A DNA stretch of 64,000 nucleotides from Mycoplasmopsis gallopavonis. GTDB taxonomy: Bacteria; Bacillota_I; Bacilli_A; Mycoplasmatales; Metamycoplasmataceae. The notes under the pieces are model-generated. The model saw nothing but the letters and a program-made list of their open reading frames with translations, ran no database searches and had not been told where the DNA came from. Shown here piece by piece: positions 1 through 10,941 of this stretch; position 1 is the first letter of the stretch; each line of letters starts with the position of its first letter. The stretch covers positions 1 through 64,000 of the forward strand of contig NZ_LR215032.1 in NCBI RefSeq assembly GCF_900660635.1, in the 5' to 3' direction. The position numbers and the translations under genes are program-made.

Positions 1-2
1 TA

Positions 3-695
3 CAAACTATAATTAATTCAGATCAAACAATTCGTGCAGAATTTGACAAAATTAAAGCTTCACAAAGCAAGACAGATATTAGTAAATTTGCTGATAAATA
101 TTCAGAAGAATTTGATCAAGATATCCAAAATCAAACAGATTTTGCTGATAAAAAACTTTATACAAAAGCTTTAATTAAAGACTTAATTCAATATTTATTA
201 GTTAATAATACAAATATTCACTTACAAAATTACGTCATGCAGCAGTTTATTGAATTGTGGCTAAATACACACCAGCTGAAATTGCGAAAATCACAATCAA
301 AACTCGAACAAGATTACATGAAGAACCTATTACAACAAATACAAATAAAACTCTTGATCTTTGAACAAAATTAATTGAATTATCATTCCAAAGAAATGAT
401 GAAAAATCACAAAATTATTCAGATCGTTTAAACGCTTTCTTCTCTGGAAACTTTACCGATCAAGAACTTGCAAAGGGATGAACACAAGATTATGTTTATG
501 GATTAATTGCTTCATTTGAAAAAGTTGTTAGAGATGCTTCGTTTGTTGTGCCACTTATGGAAGTTGATACCAACTGAGAAGTTTCAAAAATTAGCTGGAA
601 TTTCATCAGTTTATACATTTGATTTACAATACGCTTATGACGTAACTAAACCGCCAAGACCAGGATTACCAAGAACACCATCAGGAGGACATTAA
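3..695 (+). pseudogene. oppA: 3' part of probable OppA substrate-binding lipoprotein, two frameshifts
   Basis: This is the 3' end of a gene running in from the left edge, directly upstream of oppB, where mycoplasma opp operons carry the oligopeptide-binding lipoprotein OppA. Coding sense is clear but sits in three successive frames. The first runs from base 3 to about 232, the second from 233 to about 590 (RHAAVYWIVAKYTPAE and on), and the third to the TAA at 693-695 (SVYTFDLQYAYDVTK and on). One base seems missing near 231-233 (a Tyr codon before CGT CAT) and one extra near 592-596, so the two indels cancel. GGAGG at about 675-680 and the overlapping TAATG couple it to oppB. The identity rests on context, since no diagnostic motif is visible. 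Either the gene is inactivated or the assembly carries indel errors. Confidence 0.6.
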
Positions 696-1752
696 TGGAC
701 ACTCAAACAAATCCACAATTAAAATCAAATGCTGTCCTTAGTGATAATAAAGTTATTTTCACTAGTTCAAGAAATAAAAACTTAAATTTATTTCAAAAAT
801 TAACAGCTATTGACTCACCACTTTTAAAAGCTTTTTGAAAAGTTTTTAAAATTATTTTTGAGTTTTTAATTATTGGTTTTATTGTTATTACAATTACTTT
901 CTTCTTAATTAATGCTGTCCCTGGTTCTAACTCATTAGTTTCAAGTGCTAAAGATGCCAATATTCGCGCTGCAATTGAAGCAAAATATGGATTGAATTTA
1001 CCTTTAATTGAAAGATATCTTCACTACTTTAAAAACTTACTTTCAGGTGATTTTGGAATTTCCCTTTCTCTTTTCCCTGGTCAAGAAATTAACACTTTTA
1101 TTTGAACTAGATTTTACAAATCATTTCTTGTTGGAATTTTTAGTGTGTTTTTAACAGTTACTATTGGAATTTCGCTTGGAATTTGAGTGGGTAAAAATCC
1201 TGGTGGAATTGTTGATAATGTTTCAACAGTTCTTGTAAGTATCTTTTCTTCAATTCCATCAATTATTTTGCTTTGGTCTTAATTTTCATTGGTCGGATCA
1301 TTGGTTTACCTTACTTATTTGATGCAAATGATTTTAGTACTTACATTTTACCGGGAATTGCTTTATCGTTAGGAAGCATTATTGTGTATATTAAATATAT
1401 TAGAACTGAATTAAATCGTGAACTTAATTCAGTTCATGCTAAATTTGCTTATTTAAAAGGATTAACAAAAAGTCGTTTTGTTTGAAAACACGCCTTAAAA
1501 CCTGCTCTTTTCCCAATTGCAACCTTTTTCCCAGCGGTTATTTTTGGATCATTTATCGGAAGTATTTTTATTGAACAAATCTTCTTTATTCCAGGTTCAG
1601 GGGCAACTTTATTACAAGCAATTCAAACCAAAGACTATAATGTAATTCTTTTCTTAATTATCATCTTTGCTATGCTTACAATTCTTTCATACGCAACTCG
1701 TGATATTCTTTATGAAGCAATTGATCCAAGAGTTAGAAGGAGAGGAAAATAA
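695..1752 (+). pseudogene. oppB: Oligopeptide ABC transporter permease OppB, frameshifted
   Basis: This is an inner-membrane permease of the oligopeptide importer, about 352 residues if repaired. The first 195 codons give an N-terminal membrane segment and a periplasmic-type loop typical of OppB/DppB. The frame then hits TAA at 1280-1282. The coding sense resumes one frame over at about 1270 (ALVLIFIGRIIGLPY) and continues through the permease signature region to TAA at 1750-1752 (ATRDILYEAIDPRVRRRGK). Adding one T to the TTTT run at about 1266-1269 restores a continuous gene, so this is a homopolymer-length change. The start overlaps the oppA stop and the stop overlaps the oppC start (TAATG). 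With oppA also frameshifted, either the importer is defective or the consensus sequence has indel errors. Confidence 0.85.
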
Positions 1753-2786
1753 TGAAAAACCTTCTTAACAAATTCAATCAAGCTTTAAAAAATAAAGCTG
1801 AAAAAATTCGTCAGCAAGACTTTTATAGTGATCAAAAACACGATCCTACTGCACCAAATGCAATTACACAACCATTTAATCATCAAGCATGAAAAATTAT
1901 TGGAAATACCTTTAAATATAATGAAGGAATGCATCTTGGTAAAGAATCAAACCTTTTTAAAGAATTTATTTATCGTTTTTCAAATAACTTTGGTGGTGTT
2001 TTTGGTTTCTTAATTTTAGTTGCAATTATTATTGCTGCCTTAATCATTCCATTTACTACACTTTCTCCAAACATTTCAAATGTTATGGATAAAAACTTGC
2101 AAGTTGGACAAACAGATTCTAAAGGTATTTACCATATCTTAGGAACAGATGATGTTGGTCGTGACTTTTGAGCAAGACTTTGATGAGGTTTAAGATATTC
2201 ACTTGCACTTTCACTTGTAATTACTTTTATCGAAGTTATTATTGGTTTAACAATTGGAATTATGATGGGACAATTTGAGCTTTTTGATAAAATTATGACT
2301 TTCTTAATTAAAATCATTTCAGTTGTGCCAAGTATTATTATCTTAATCTTACTTACCATTATTTTAAGCCCAAGTTTCTGAGTTGTTGTCTTTTCACTTT
2401 CACTTACAGGTTGAGTTGGAATGGCTAACCAAATTAGAGCACAAGTTAAGCGTGCAAAACACCTTGAATGAGTTGCTGCTTCGAGAGTTTTAGGGACACC
2501 AACTTACAAAATTTTGAAAAACTATATTCCAGTTATTCTTCCAATTTTAATTACTCAATTAGTTTTCACAATTCCAGGTGTTATTCTTTCAGAAACATCA
2601 CTTGCATTCATTGGACTTGCAATTGATGATGTTCCAACTCTTGGAAACTTAATTTCACAAGGTCAAAAGATCTTCCCAACATATTTAAGATACGTCTTTA
2701 TTCCATCATCATTCTTAATTGCAATTACAGCTAGTGTGCAATTAATTGGTGCAAGTGTACAAGATGCACTTAGAAGACAAAGATAA
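1752..2786 (+). CDS. oppC: Oligopeptide ABC transporter permease OppC
   Basis: This is the second membrane permease of the opp importer, 344 residues, and it is intact when TGA is read as Trp. A long hydrophilic N-terminus (about 80 residues) is followed by a membrane segment near residue 85. The DPP-type extracytoplasmic loop contains the conserved HILGTDDVGRDFWARL (about residues 129-144), typical of OppC/DppC. The binding-protein-dependent permease region follows, with several hydrophobic helices and the EAA-type loop around VAASRVLGTPTYKIL. ATG overlaps the oppB stop. The C-terminus DALRRQR closes 14 bp before the oppD start, with an AAAAGGAGG ribosome-binding site between. Confidence 0.93.
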
Positions 2787-2800
2787 AAGGAGGTTAAGCA

Positions 2801-4081
2801 ATGTTAGATAAAACATTAAATAAAATCAAAAATAAGTCATTTTTGATTGTTAAAAACTTTAAACAATCAACACTTAACTTCTTTAATTTTAAGAAAAGAC
2901 GTGAAGCCGTTTTTGATTGAGAAGATTTTTACAAGAATGTCCAATACAAAACATTTAATGATGGAACTAAATTAAAAATAGCTGCTGAGATCAAAGATAT
3001 TCATTTATCATTTACTAACCCAGCTCGTCCAGGTGAGAAAAACAAAGTTCTTAGAGGACCAAGCATTCAAATTTATGAAGGGAAAGTGCATGCTATTATC
3101 GGTGAATCAGGAAGTGGAAAAAGTGTTATCACTTCTTTACTTTATGGTTTAACAGGAGATAATGCTGTTATTGATAGCGGTGAAATTAAACTTTACAACA
3201 ATAATGTTGAAGAGTTTAGCTTAAAAGATTGAGAGCGTTCAAGATATCGTGGTAAAGTAGTTTCTGCTGTTTTCCAAAACCCAATGTCTACTTTAAATCC
3301 AACAATGAAAGTTGGTGAGCAAATTATGGAAGGGATGTTAATTAACAAAGTTGTTAAAAACAGAAAAGAAGCTTATGCTCGGGCAATTGAGTTTTTAAAA
3401 CTTACTAAAATTAATGATCCTGAAGCAGTTATGAAACTTTATCCACATGAAATGTCAGGTGGAATGATCCAACGTGTGGTTATTGCTGCAATTGTTGCTC
3501 TTGAACCAAAAGTGCTAGTTATGGATGAACCAACAACAGCACTTGATCCAACTGTTCAAGCTCTTGTTTTAGATGTTATTAAAGATCTACAAGAAAAACT
3601 TCATTTATCTATTGTTTTCATTACTCACGACCTTGGAGTGGTAGCTTCAATTAGTGATTACATTTCAATTATGTACGCTGGTCAAATCATTGAAGAAGGA
3701 ACAGCTCGTGAGATTCTAGAATTTCCACAACATCCTTACACTTGAGGTTTAATTTTAAGTATGCCTGATTTAAACTTAGGTACAAGATTGAAAACAATTC
3801 GTGGAAGCGTGCCAGCTAGCTTAAATAATATTGTCGGAGATGCTTTTGCTCCAAGAAATGATTACGCTCTTGGGATTGATTTTGAACAAGAACCAAGCTT
3901 TTACTATGTTTCAGAAACACATAGAGTAAAAAGTGCTTTACTTGATGTTAACGCACCAAGTTATGAACCACCAAAAGTTATTGCTTCATTATGAAAGGAC
4001 TACGCTTTAAAAAATAATTTACATGAAGTTGTCGCAACTCATGCAGATAACGGAACAAGTAAAGTTATTTATAAAGCTTAA
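2801..4081 (+). CDS. oppD: Oligopeptide ABC transporter ATP-binding protein OppD
   Basis: This is one of the two cytoplasmic ATPases that power the oligopeptide importer, 426 residues. Walker A GESGSGKSV is near residues 102-110, the Q-loop FQNPMSTLNP near 159, the signature MSGGMIQRV near 220, and Walker B VLVMDEPTTALD near 240-251. The H-loop is FITHDLG. It has an N-terminal extension of about 65 residues before the ABC core, and a C-terminal peptide-transporter extension after the core (oligopeptide/dipeptide family). The extension lacks the usual iron-sulfur-like Cys cluster. The start is set by GGAGG eight bases upstream of ATG 2801. oppF begins 3 bp after its stop. Confidence 0.94.
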
Positions 4082-4084
4082 TTT

Positions 4085-5416
4085 ATGAATCAAAAAGAAC
4101 AATCAATTTATGTTGAAACTAAACGTACTATTTTTGGTGAAAAACAATATTACAGATATTTAACACCAGGAACAGAAGAAATGTTATTGCCAAAACATGG
4201 TGAAAACATTTTAGTTAAATTAAGAAATGTGGATATTACTTATGGTTCTGGTTCAAAAGCTTTTAAAGCTGTTTCTGACTTTTGTTTAAATATCTATCAA
4301 GGTGAAGTTTTAGGTCTTGTAGGTGAATCAGGAAGTGGAAAAAGTACCATTGGTAAAACTTTAGTTGGTCTTGTTCCTTATAGTTTTGGTGAAATCCAGT
4401 TATTAGATAAAACTTTACCTAAAAAACTTAAACGAGGATTTAAATTTGGTAAAGCTTTAAAAGAATATAAAGCAATTGAAAACTTTATGGTTAATAAAGT
4501 GCAAATGATTTTCCAAGATCCAGCTAACTCATTAAACCCTCACATTAATGTTGAAAAAGTTGTATCCGAAGGACTTGATAACACAAAAAATGCTAAGGAA
4601 ATTTATCTTTATAACTTTGATCAAGAAGTTGAAAAAGAATTAAAGAAACTTTTACCAGAAGCTCAGTATCCGCAGTTTTATGGTGAGTTTGCAAAAAAAC
4701 TTTCTGCTGATATTGCTCAAAATGAAAATGTTGCATATCAAGCACTTTACGAAAGATTTTTAGATGAACTTGCATCAATTCAAAATCAAGCTGCGTTAGA
4801 ATATCTTTCTAAGCAAAAACAAGAACGTGACAAGTTAAATAAATTATCTGAAAAAGAATGTAAAAGAATTTTAGTTGTAGATATGCTTAAAAGTGTTGGT
4901 CTTGATGAAAGTGTTCTAAAGCGTTATCCACTAGAATTTAGTGGAGGACAACAACAAAGAATCGGAATTTCTCGTTCAGTTGTGCTTCGTCCACAACTTC
5001 TTGTTGCTGACGAACCAATTTCCGCTCTTGACGTTTCAATTCAAGCCCAAGTTGTTAACATCTTTAACGAACTAAAAGAAAAATATAACTTAACAATTCT
5101 TTTTATTGCTCACGACCTTCGGATGGTTGAATATATTTCAGATAGAATTGCTGTTATGAATAAGGGAAGACTTTTAGAAGTTGGAAAAACAGAAGAAATT
5201 ATGAAGCGTTCTTTACACCCTTATACAAAGAGCTTGCTTGATGCAGTGCCATCTATTCATGGAACCAAAGGTTCTTTAATTGGGTATGTTTATAATCCAG
5301 CAATGCACGGATATAATGAAGACAAGCAACCAATTTGAAATAAAATTAATGATGATCATTATGTTTTAGGAACTCCGGAAGAAATAAAAGAGTGAAAACA
5401 AGAATTTTGAAAATAA
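4085..5416 (+). CDS. oppF: Oligopeptide ABC transporter ATP-binding protein OppF
   Basis: This is the second ATPase of the opp importer, 443 residues. Walker A is GESGSGKST (about residue 80), the Q-loop FQDPANSLNPH, the signature FSGGQQQRIG, Walker B LLVADEPISALDVS, and the H-loop FIAHDL. Between the Q-loop and the signature there is a charged helical insertion of about 110 residues (around residues 150-260), a feature of mycoplasma OppF proteins that is absent from most bacterial homologues. The C-terminus uses four TGA Trp codons. The gene ends immediately before a terminator whose loop is occupied by IS element A copy 1, so it is the last gene of the operon. Confidence 0.94.
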
Positions 5417-5429
5417 AAAGCACGCAAGT
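5415..5429 (+). terminator. 5' arm of opp operon terminator, split by IS element A1
   Basis: AAAAAGCAC at 5415-5423 is complementary to GTGCTTTTT at 6755-6763, on the far side of the 1,324-bp insertion. Removing the element and one copy of the AGT duplication (5427-5429 and 6754-6756) leaves a 9-bp stem with a four-base GCAA loop and a T-run. That is a standard intrinsic terminator for oppF. Confidence 0.85.
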
Positions 5430-6753
5430 TAAACTAGGACACGAAATATGGACACAACCATATTTCGTGTTTTTATATATTTAGGAGGTATTATGAGACA
5501 ATTAAAGGCACATGAATGATTAGAACTATTCGGTAGTTATGAAGATTACAAAAATAATTTGATATCAAAAAATGATTTTGAACTTAAATATTATTCAATC
5601 AGAGGTTTTAGTTTTTTTGATAGAAAATTCAATGAGGCTAAAAAATATTTTGTCTTCAAGTATAACAGATATAATTTAGGAATGATAAATATAGAATCGC
5701 AAACAGGTAAATCATCTAAAAAAGGTAAAGGGTCAGGTAGACCAAAAAGGCAAAAAATTACTCCTATTGAAATTGTAAAAAAGGAATGAGAAAAAATGCC
5801 TAAGGAACAATTGATTGAAATTTTAGAAATTTATAAAGACTCTTTTGATAGAAATAATATTGAAGTTGATATTTCTAAAATTAAGAAATCTTCACTTTCT
5901 ACAAGAAAATTGGGCCTATGCTTTAATAAATCTAAGTCAACAATTCACAATCTAAAAACTAAAGAGCAGCAAACAAGAAAAAAATCTGTAAATACTAAAT
6001 ATGATGAATTAATAATTAAGTCATTTAAGAAAAATAAGGGTTTGTTTGGTAGAAAAAGATTGGAAAGTTATATTAGAACAAAATTCCAAATAGATCTAAA
6101 TTATAGGACTATTGGTAGAGCGATGAGAAGATTAAACTTATTTTGTTTAATCAGAAGAAAGAAAATAGATAGAGAACAAAAGAACACAAACGTAAAATTT
6201 ATAGATCTTGTTAATCGTGATTATCACGGAGAGACAAACCAAATAATTGCCACTGATGTTACTTATATTTCTGCACCAAAAGATTGCTTAAACAATTTTG
6301 TATTTTTATTTGTTGCGATTGATCACAAAAGCAAATTTGTTGTTAATTATAATCTTTCAAAAAGAAATGATTTAGAACTAGTAATGGAACATATGTCTAA
6401 AATCAAAATGGATAAAAAATGAATAGCTCATTCTGATCATGGTTTCCAATATTCTTCAAAAACTTATGTAGATTTAATTCAGAAAAACAATGGTGTTGTA
6501 TCAATGGGTAGAGTAGGAAATTCTTTAGATAATAGAGAAGCAGAATATTTCTTTTCAATTTTAAAATCAGAATGTTTAAAATTAATCGATATTACAAAAA
6601 TAAATTTTAATGAATTAAAATCACTGATTGATGATTTTGTGTTTTGATACAACAACGAAAGAATTCAATCAGTATTAAATTGAAAAACACCTCAAGAGTG
6701 TTGAGGTGTTTTAGTAAATTAAACTTTTTGTCCACTTTTCGTGTCCCAGTTTA
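5430..6753 (+). mobile_element. IS3-family-like element A, copy 1
   Basis: This 1,324-bp insertion sequence starts TAAACTAGGACACGAAA and ends with the imperfect inverse TTTCGTGTCCCAGTTTA. It is flanked by the 3-bp duplication AGT. One long transposase gene fills it. Both ends fold. A 13-bp stem at 5439-5470 overlaps the left inverted repeat and is followed by T residues. A 12-bp stem at 6684-6712 covers the end of the transposase gene. Three further copies of the same length occur in this window at 13131, 47805 and 52326, almost identical in sequence. The 3-bp duplication and the single DDE transposase fit the IS3 family (IS150-like). Confidence 0.93.
5493..6722 (+). CDS. IS3-type DDE transposase of element A, copy 1
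   Basis: This 409-residue transposase occupies a single frame when TGA is Trp, with no programmed frameshift between OrfA and OrfB parts. The N-terminal region is basic with a GSGRPKRQK segment (about residues 85-93) and helix-turn-helix-like stretches. The rve-type integrase core has the acidic triad ATDVTYIS, AHSDHGFQYSS and LDNREAEYFFSILKSE. A TAGGAGG ribosome-binding site precedes ATG 5493. Compared with copies 2 and 3 it carries a Ser to Phe change (FLFVAID in place of FLSVAID) near the first catalytic Asp. Whether this copy is still active is not known. Confidence 0.92.
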
Positions 6754-6833
6754 AGTGCTTTTTGTTTTTGCTTTTTCTCTTTTTTAGTATGGAAATTTTT
6801 TTATTTTTTTATTCAAAAAATTATCTTTTTTCT

Positions 6834-6869
6834 AAAAATGCAAATTTTAAGCTTTATTTGCATTTTTTT
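6834..6869 (+). terminator. Terminator-like hairpin upstream of a lipoprotein gene
   Basis: A 12-bp stem, AAAAATGCAAAT pairing with ATTTGCATTTTT, encloses a 10-base loop and is followed by further T residues. It lies in the 215-bp gap between IS A1 and the lipoprotein gene at 6969. No gene is seen between, so it may be a back-up terminator of the opp operon that now lies behind the IS. Confidence 0.6.
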
Positions 6870-6968
6870 AAAATTTTTGCTTTTTAATTGTTGTCCTCGC
6901 AATTTTGAGAATTGTAAAATATGGTAAAATTATCTCAATCAAATATAAAAAACATTAAGGAGACACAA

Positions 6969-8756
6969 ATGACTAAAAAGTTAAAATTTTTACTTTTGTC
7001 AGCTTCAGCGACTTCAATAGCTCCATTCGCTTTAGTTGTATCATGTAAGGATACAACTAAATCAGAAGCACCAAAAGATCCAAAACCAAAAGAAGAAAAT
7101 CCTAAATCTGAACCAACAAATCCAGAAACAAACCCAAATCCTAACAACACTGGCGACACAAATAATGATTCTTCTTCAAATAATAACGGAAATGATAATT
7201 CTACAACTACACCAGAACAACCAAGTAGTGAACAAGGTGGTTCTACAACTACAACAAACCCATCAGATAACGGGAATGCTACTTCTACCGAAACAAATGA
7301 AGAAACTACACCTGCAAATTTTGATGAAACAAATTCAAATGCTCTTTTATCAAAAGTAGAAACTTTAATTTCTAATTTTAATGAAATTGAGTTTACAAAT
7401 TACTCACAACCTTTATCAACAGCTTTAAATTCATATAAAGCAGTTTTAGCAAACGCTGACTCAACAGCTGCTCAAAAACAAGAAGCTTATAATGCTTTAT
7501 CACAAACTTACAAAAGACAAAGTCAAGGATACAACAAAACTAATATCCTTAACTCAATTCGTGAAAAAGTAAAATACATTCAAGAACAATATATTAAAAC
7601 AAGTTGATTTACTAACCCTATTTCAGCACCAGCTCTTGAACTTCTTTTATCAGTTGTTATTAGAGAAACAGATAAAGCAGCTGAAGCTTCTGAGGTTCTT
7701 AAAAGAGTTTTAGTAGTATATAACCAATATCTTACAGAACAAGATAAATTAGATGCTTATATTGATTTAATTAAAGTAAGAACGGCAGCTTGAACTCTAC
7801 TCAAACGTTTTGATGCAATAAAAGGCGAAAATAACCTTCAAAGTCAATTTAATGAATTTAAAGAAGAATATAACTCTCACATTGCAACATTAAAATATAA
7901 TACAAGAGGATATGTTAGTTCTTATACTAACTTAGTTTTATTCACAAATACAAAAGAAGAAATTCAAGAAAATGCTGAATTTATTAAAAAATTTGTCAAT
8001 AAATGAGCTCTTGAAGTATCTAAATATTTCATTAAAAACATCATTGTACTTGCTAAATCTAATTCTTCAAGTAGAGGTAATTACTTTACACAAAAATTCT
8101 ATGCACCTTATTTTGAAGCGATAAAAAAAGTGGGACAAGCACAAGTTAGTGAAAATCCGACAAACGAAGAAGCATTTAACATTTTTAATTCATTTATATT
8201 AGCAGAAGATATAAAAACAAATATTGAGAATAAATTCTTGTATCTTGTTAAACAAAAAAATAATTCATTTAATTTATGAAAAGAAGGTGATCAAGAAAAA
8301 GTTATCTTAGAAACTACTTCTAGTTCATCAAGACCAATTTCTTTAAATTCAAAAGCAGCACCTTTACCGATAGCTTATGAATCTGTCGAAAACTTCAAAG
8401 TTTATAATAAAATTGTTGAATTAAGAAATCTTGTTATCAAAACTTTCTTCACATTACAAAAAGATGCAATAAGTGGAATTTCTGCATATGTAATGAAAGA
8501 TTTTGGAAGTTCTGCAACAAAAGTAAATGTTTCTCAATTACTCAATAGTATTGATTTCGCAATTCAAGCAGGTATGGTTACAGAAGATGTTTATGATTTC
8601 TTATATGGAGAAGGTCAAGATCAATTCTTTGCTAATATTCCTCTTTCTAGAACACCTCTTGTTCTTCAATACTACTCATACACAAAAATTAAACATGTTA
8701 TGGATGAAACTTCTTCATCAAGTACAAGACCATCAGCTGGTTCAAATGAGGTTTAA
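6969..8756 (+). CDS. Surface lipoprotein, function unknown
   Basis: This predicted membrane-anchored lipoprotein has 595 residues. A basic N-terminus and hydrophobic stretch lead to the lipobox ALVVSC, with the acylated Cys near residue 25. After it comes a low-complexity linker of about 90 residues rich in Pro, Lys, Glu, Asn, Thr and Ser, then a globular, mostly helical domain of about 470 residues ending in a Ser-rich tail. The start at 6969 follows AAGGAGACACAA and gives a clean signal peptide; an in-frame upstream ATG at 6921 would bury it. Many TGA Trp codons are used. I do not recognise the family. It stands alone, with IS elements on both sides of its neighbourhood. Variable lipoproteins of this build are common surface antigens in mycoplasmas, but that role here is inference. 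Confidence 0.8.
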
Positions 8757-8837
8757 TAGAAAATTAATTTTTCTTTAAACCAAACATTTTCGCAAATTCT
8801 TGCACTTTGTGGAAATTTATAAATAATTAAATAAGGT

Positions 8838-8850
8838 TTATAATTAAAAT
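8838..8850 (+). promoter_or_regulatory. Promoter of gntR-type gene, apparently leaderless
   Basis: TATAAT at 8839-8844 ends six bases before ATG 8851 and there is no Shine-Dalgarno sequence. The expected transcription start falls on or next to the start codon, so the mRNA should be leaderless. Confidence 0.55.
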
Positions 8851-9513
8851 ATGCAGAAAAAAAATAAGACAACTCAAATAATTGAGTATTTAATGGATTT
8901 AATCCAATCAGGAAGAATTCCGGTTAACAAAATCATGCCTTCTGAACATCAACTTATGCATAAATTTGATTGTTCAAGAAATGTTGTTGTATCAGCTTAC
9001 CAAAAGTTAGAATCTTTAGGTGCTGCATATTCAATTTCAAAGCGTGGACATTTTGTTGCCGAAAACTTCCATAACTTAATTAAGCCAGTTAGTTTTCTTT
9101 TTGAATCTGATCGGCAAGTGGGTGATGAAGTACTAGACCCAGTCACTCTCCCTGAATGAACAACAAAGAAGAGAATCATCTTTATTGATGGATTTCGTAC
9201 TTTTAGAAAAAAATACTATAAAAATCAAGAATTAATCGCAGAATCAGAAATTTATTTATCATTAAAAAATGTAGATTTATACGAACCGGTTGATATTAGC
9301 AAACCGATTGTTGATATTCTGCTTGCTAAAAATGAATTAACTAATGTTGTTTATGAAGTAACATTAGTAGAAAAAGAAATGTTCGGATATAATCTTGTTC
9401 CTGTTATTCGATTCTTTGGATATGATATTGATAGTATTTCAATTGCTGGAATGTTTTACATTCATCCCAAACATTTTAAATTTTATCATCAAGAATTTTC
9501 GCTTACAAGTTAA
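8851..9513 (+). CDS. GntR-family transcriptional regulator
   Basis: This 220-residue regulator has a winged helix-turn-helix at residues 1-70. It includes the GntR hallmarks of low-spacing PSEHQLMHKFDCSRNVVVSAYQ and a LESLGAAYS wing with SKRGHFVAE. The C-terminal 130 residues fit the UTRA/HutC-type small-ligand-binding domain by position and length, though the ligand cannot be told. One TGA Trp codon is present. The gene stands alone, probably transcribed without a leader. Its downstream terminator region (AAAAATAGCC at about 9527-9536) is cut by IS element B1. No regulated sugar or amino-acid operon lies next to it, so its target is unknown. Confidence 0.8.
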
Positions 9514-9541
9514 GCAAAAATCTTCTAAAAATAGCCTTTTT

Positions 9542-10809
9542 TAAACTAGGACAGAAAAAATTAACAATTTATCAAATTGGATAGCCCCATACTATATTCG
9601 TATGGGGTTTTTCAATTTAGACATGATTGAATTCTAAATTTGTTGTATCAATTAACATAATTAGATATTACTTTTTCTAGTTCACTCAAAGTCATAGCTT
9701 TGATATTTAAATCTCTAATTAATTCAGTTTTTAAATTTGAAAATCAATATTCCACAACTCTATTATCTAAACTGTTTCCCACTTTTGAAAGTGAAATTAT
9801 TCCACCTTTATTTTGAATAAAACGAGAAAAATCATCAGATGTATAAGTTGAGCAATGATCTGAATGTAGTATAAAACTTTTTTCAAAATCAACATTTTCA
9901 AATGTTTTGTAAATTAATTTTGAATCATTAAATTTGGAAAGAGAAAAACTAATTATTTCTTTAGTTTTATGTTTAATCACTACTGAAAGATAAACATTAT
10001 TGTTTATCGCATCTTTTGTCGCTGGGAGATATGTTACATCAGTAGCATATATATTTCTGTTATATACATCGTTATAATCTCTATTCACAATGTTTTCTTT
10101 TATGATAGATGTGTTCTTTACTTCTTTTAATTTTTTTCTTTTTCTGATATTGCAAAATAAACCTAAGGCATTCATATATCTTCCTAGAGTTCTTTCGTTT
10201 ATGTCTATTTTATAGTGCTTTAAGATAAAATATTTTAATTTTTGTCTACCATATTTAGATCTATTTTGTTTAAATGAATCAATAATCAAGTCTTGGTACT
10301 TTATTTTTCTGGATTTATTTTTAGGAGCAAAATTATTTCTTTTATGTTTGGATATTGTTTGTCTACAAAGATACAACAAAATAGCAAGTTTATACGAAGC
10401 CATATTAATATTTGATGCCTCTTGAACTTTCTCTGTTTTAAATTTATCTTTTGTAATTTCTCTATATCTTTTTGCAATTTCAATTAAATCTTCTCGTGTA
10501 AAAATGTCTCAATTTATATCTTGTTCTTTCACTTTTCTTGACCTACCACTTCCAGGCTTTCTTGGTTTTTTATTCATATTACAATTATAATGTTTTAATA
10601 TTCCTCGTAATCTTGCTTTCACATATTTATCTTTTGCTTTTGCACCATATTTATACATAAGTTCAATTGCATACTTTTTGCCTAATTGAAAAAATGTATT
10701 ATAAATTTCTTTTTCTTGTTCTTCTGTAAAATGTTTACCCATTTTTTCTCCTTTAAAAATATAAAAAATGAACATTCGAAGGAATGTTAATTTTTATTGT
10801 CCTAGTTTA
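9542..10809 (-). mobile_element. IS3-family-like element B, copy 1
   Basis: This 1,268-bp insertion sequence is bounded by TAAACTAGGACAGAAAA and its inverse TGTCCTAGTTTA. The ends resemble those of element A, so the two are related. TTT flanks both sides, consistent with a 3-bp duplication in a T-rich site. Hairpins lie near each end: CCCCATAC/GTATGGGG followed by TTTTT at 9585-9612, and AACATTC/GAATGTT at 10771-10788. A near-identical copy is at 61249-62516. Unlike the other IS3 insertions here, its two flanks do not rejoin into a clean hairpin. Confidence 0.9.
9561..10742 (-). CDS. IS3-type DDE transposase of element B, copy 1
   Basis: This 393-residue transposase occupies one frame with TGA as Trp. 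It begins MGKHFTEEQEKEIYNTFFQL after a CTCCTTT-complement ribosome-binding site. It has a basic KPRKPGSGRSRKVKEQD segment, then the integrase core with ATDVTYLPA, LHSDHCSTYTS and LDNRVVEYWFSNLKTE carrying the D, D and E of the triad. It is clearly a paralogue of the element A transposase with the same layout. It differs from copy 2 at only a few residues (for example KKYAIELM against KKDAIELM), which points to recent transposition. Confidence 0.91.
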
Positions 10810-10941
10810 TTTTGTAAAATTTAGTTGAAGTTGATTAATTTTTAGTTCTAAGAACTGAGTTATAAAAACTTAAAGAGTTAAAGATAATTAATTTTTTTCT
10901 TGCTTTTCTAAAAAAAATAATTATAATAATTAAGCACATAT

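Noticed and set aside
5559-6422. Two separate short ORFs in element A, looking like OrfA and OrfB of an IS3 element
   Set aside because: They lie in the same frame and are separated only by TGA, which is Trp here; the transposase is a single 409-residue protein. The same holds for element B.
7036-7359. Gln-rich plus-strand ORF
   Set aside because: It is an out-of-frame shadow of the low-complexity linker of the lipoprotein at 6969-8756.
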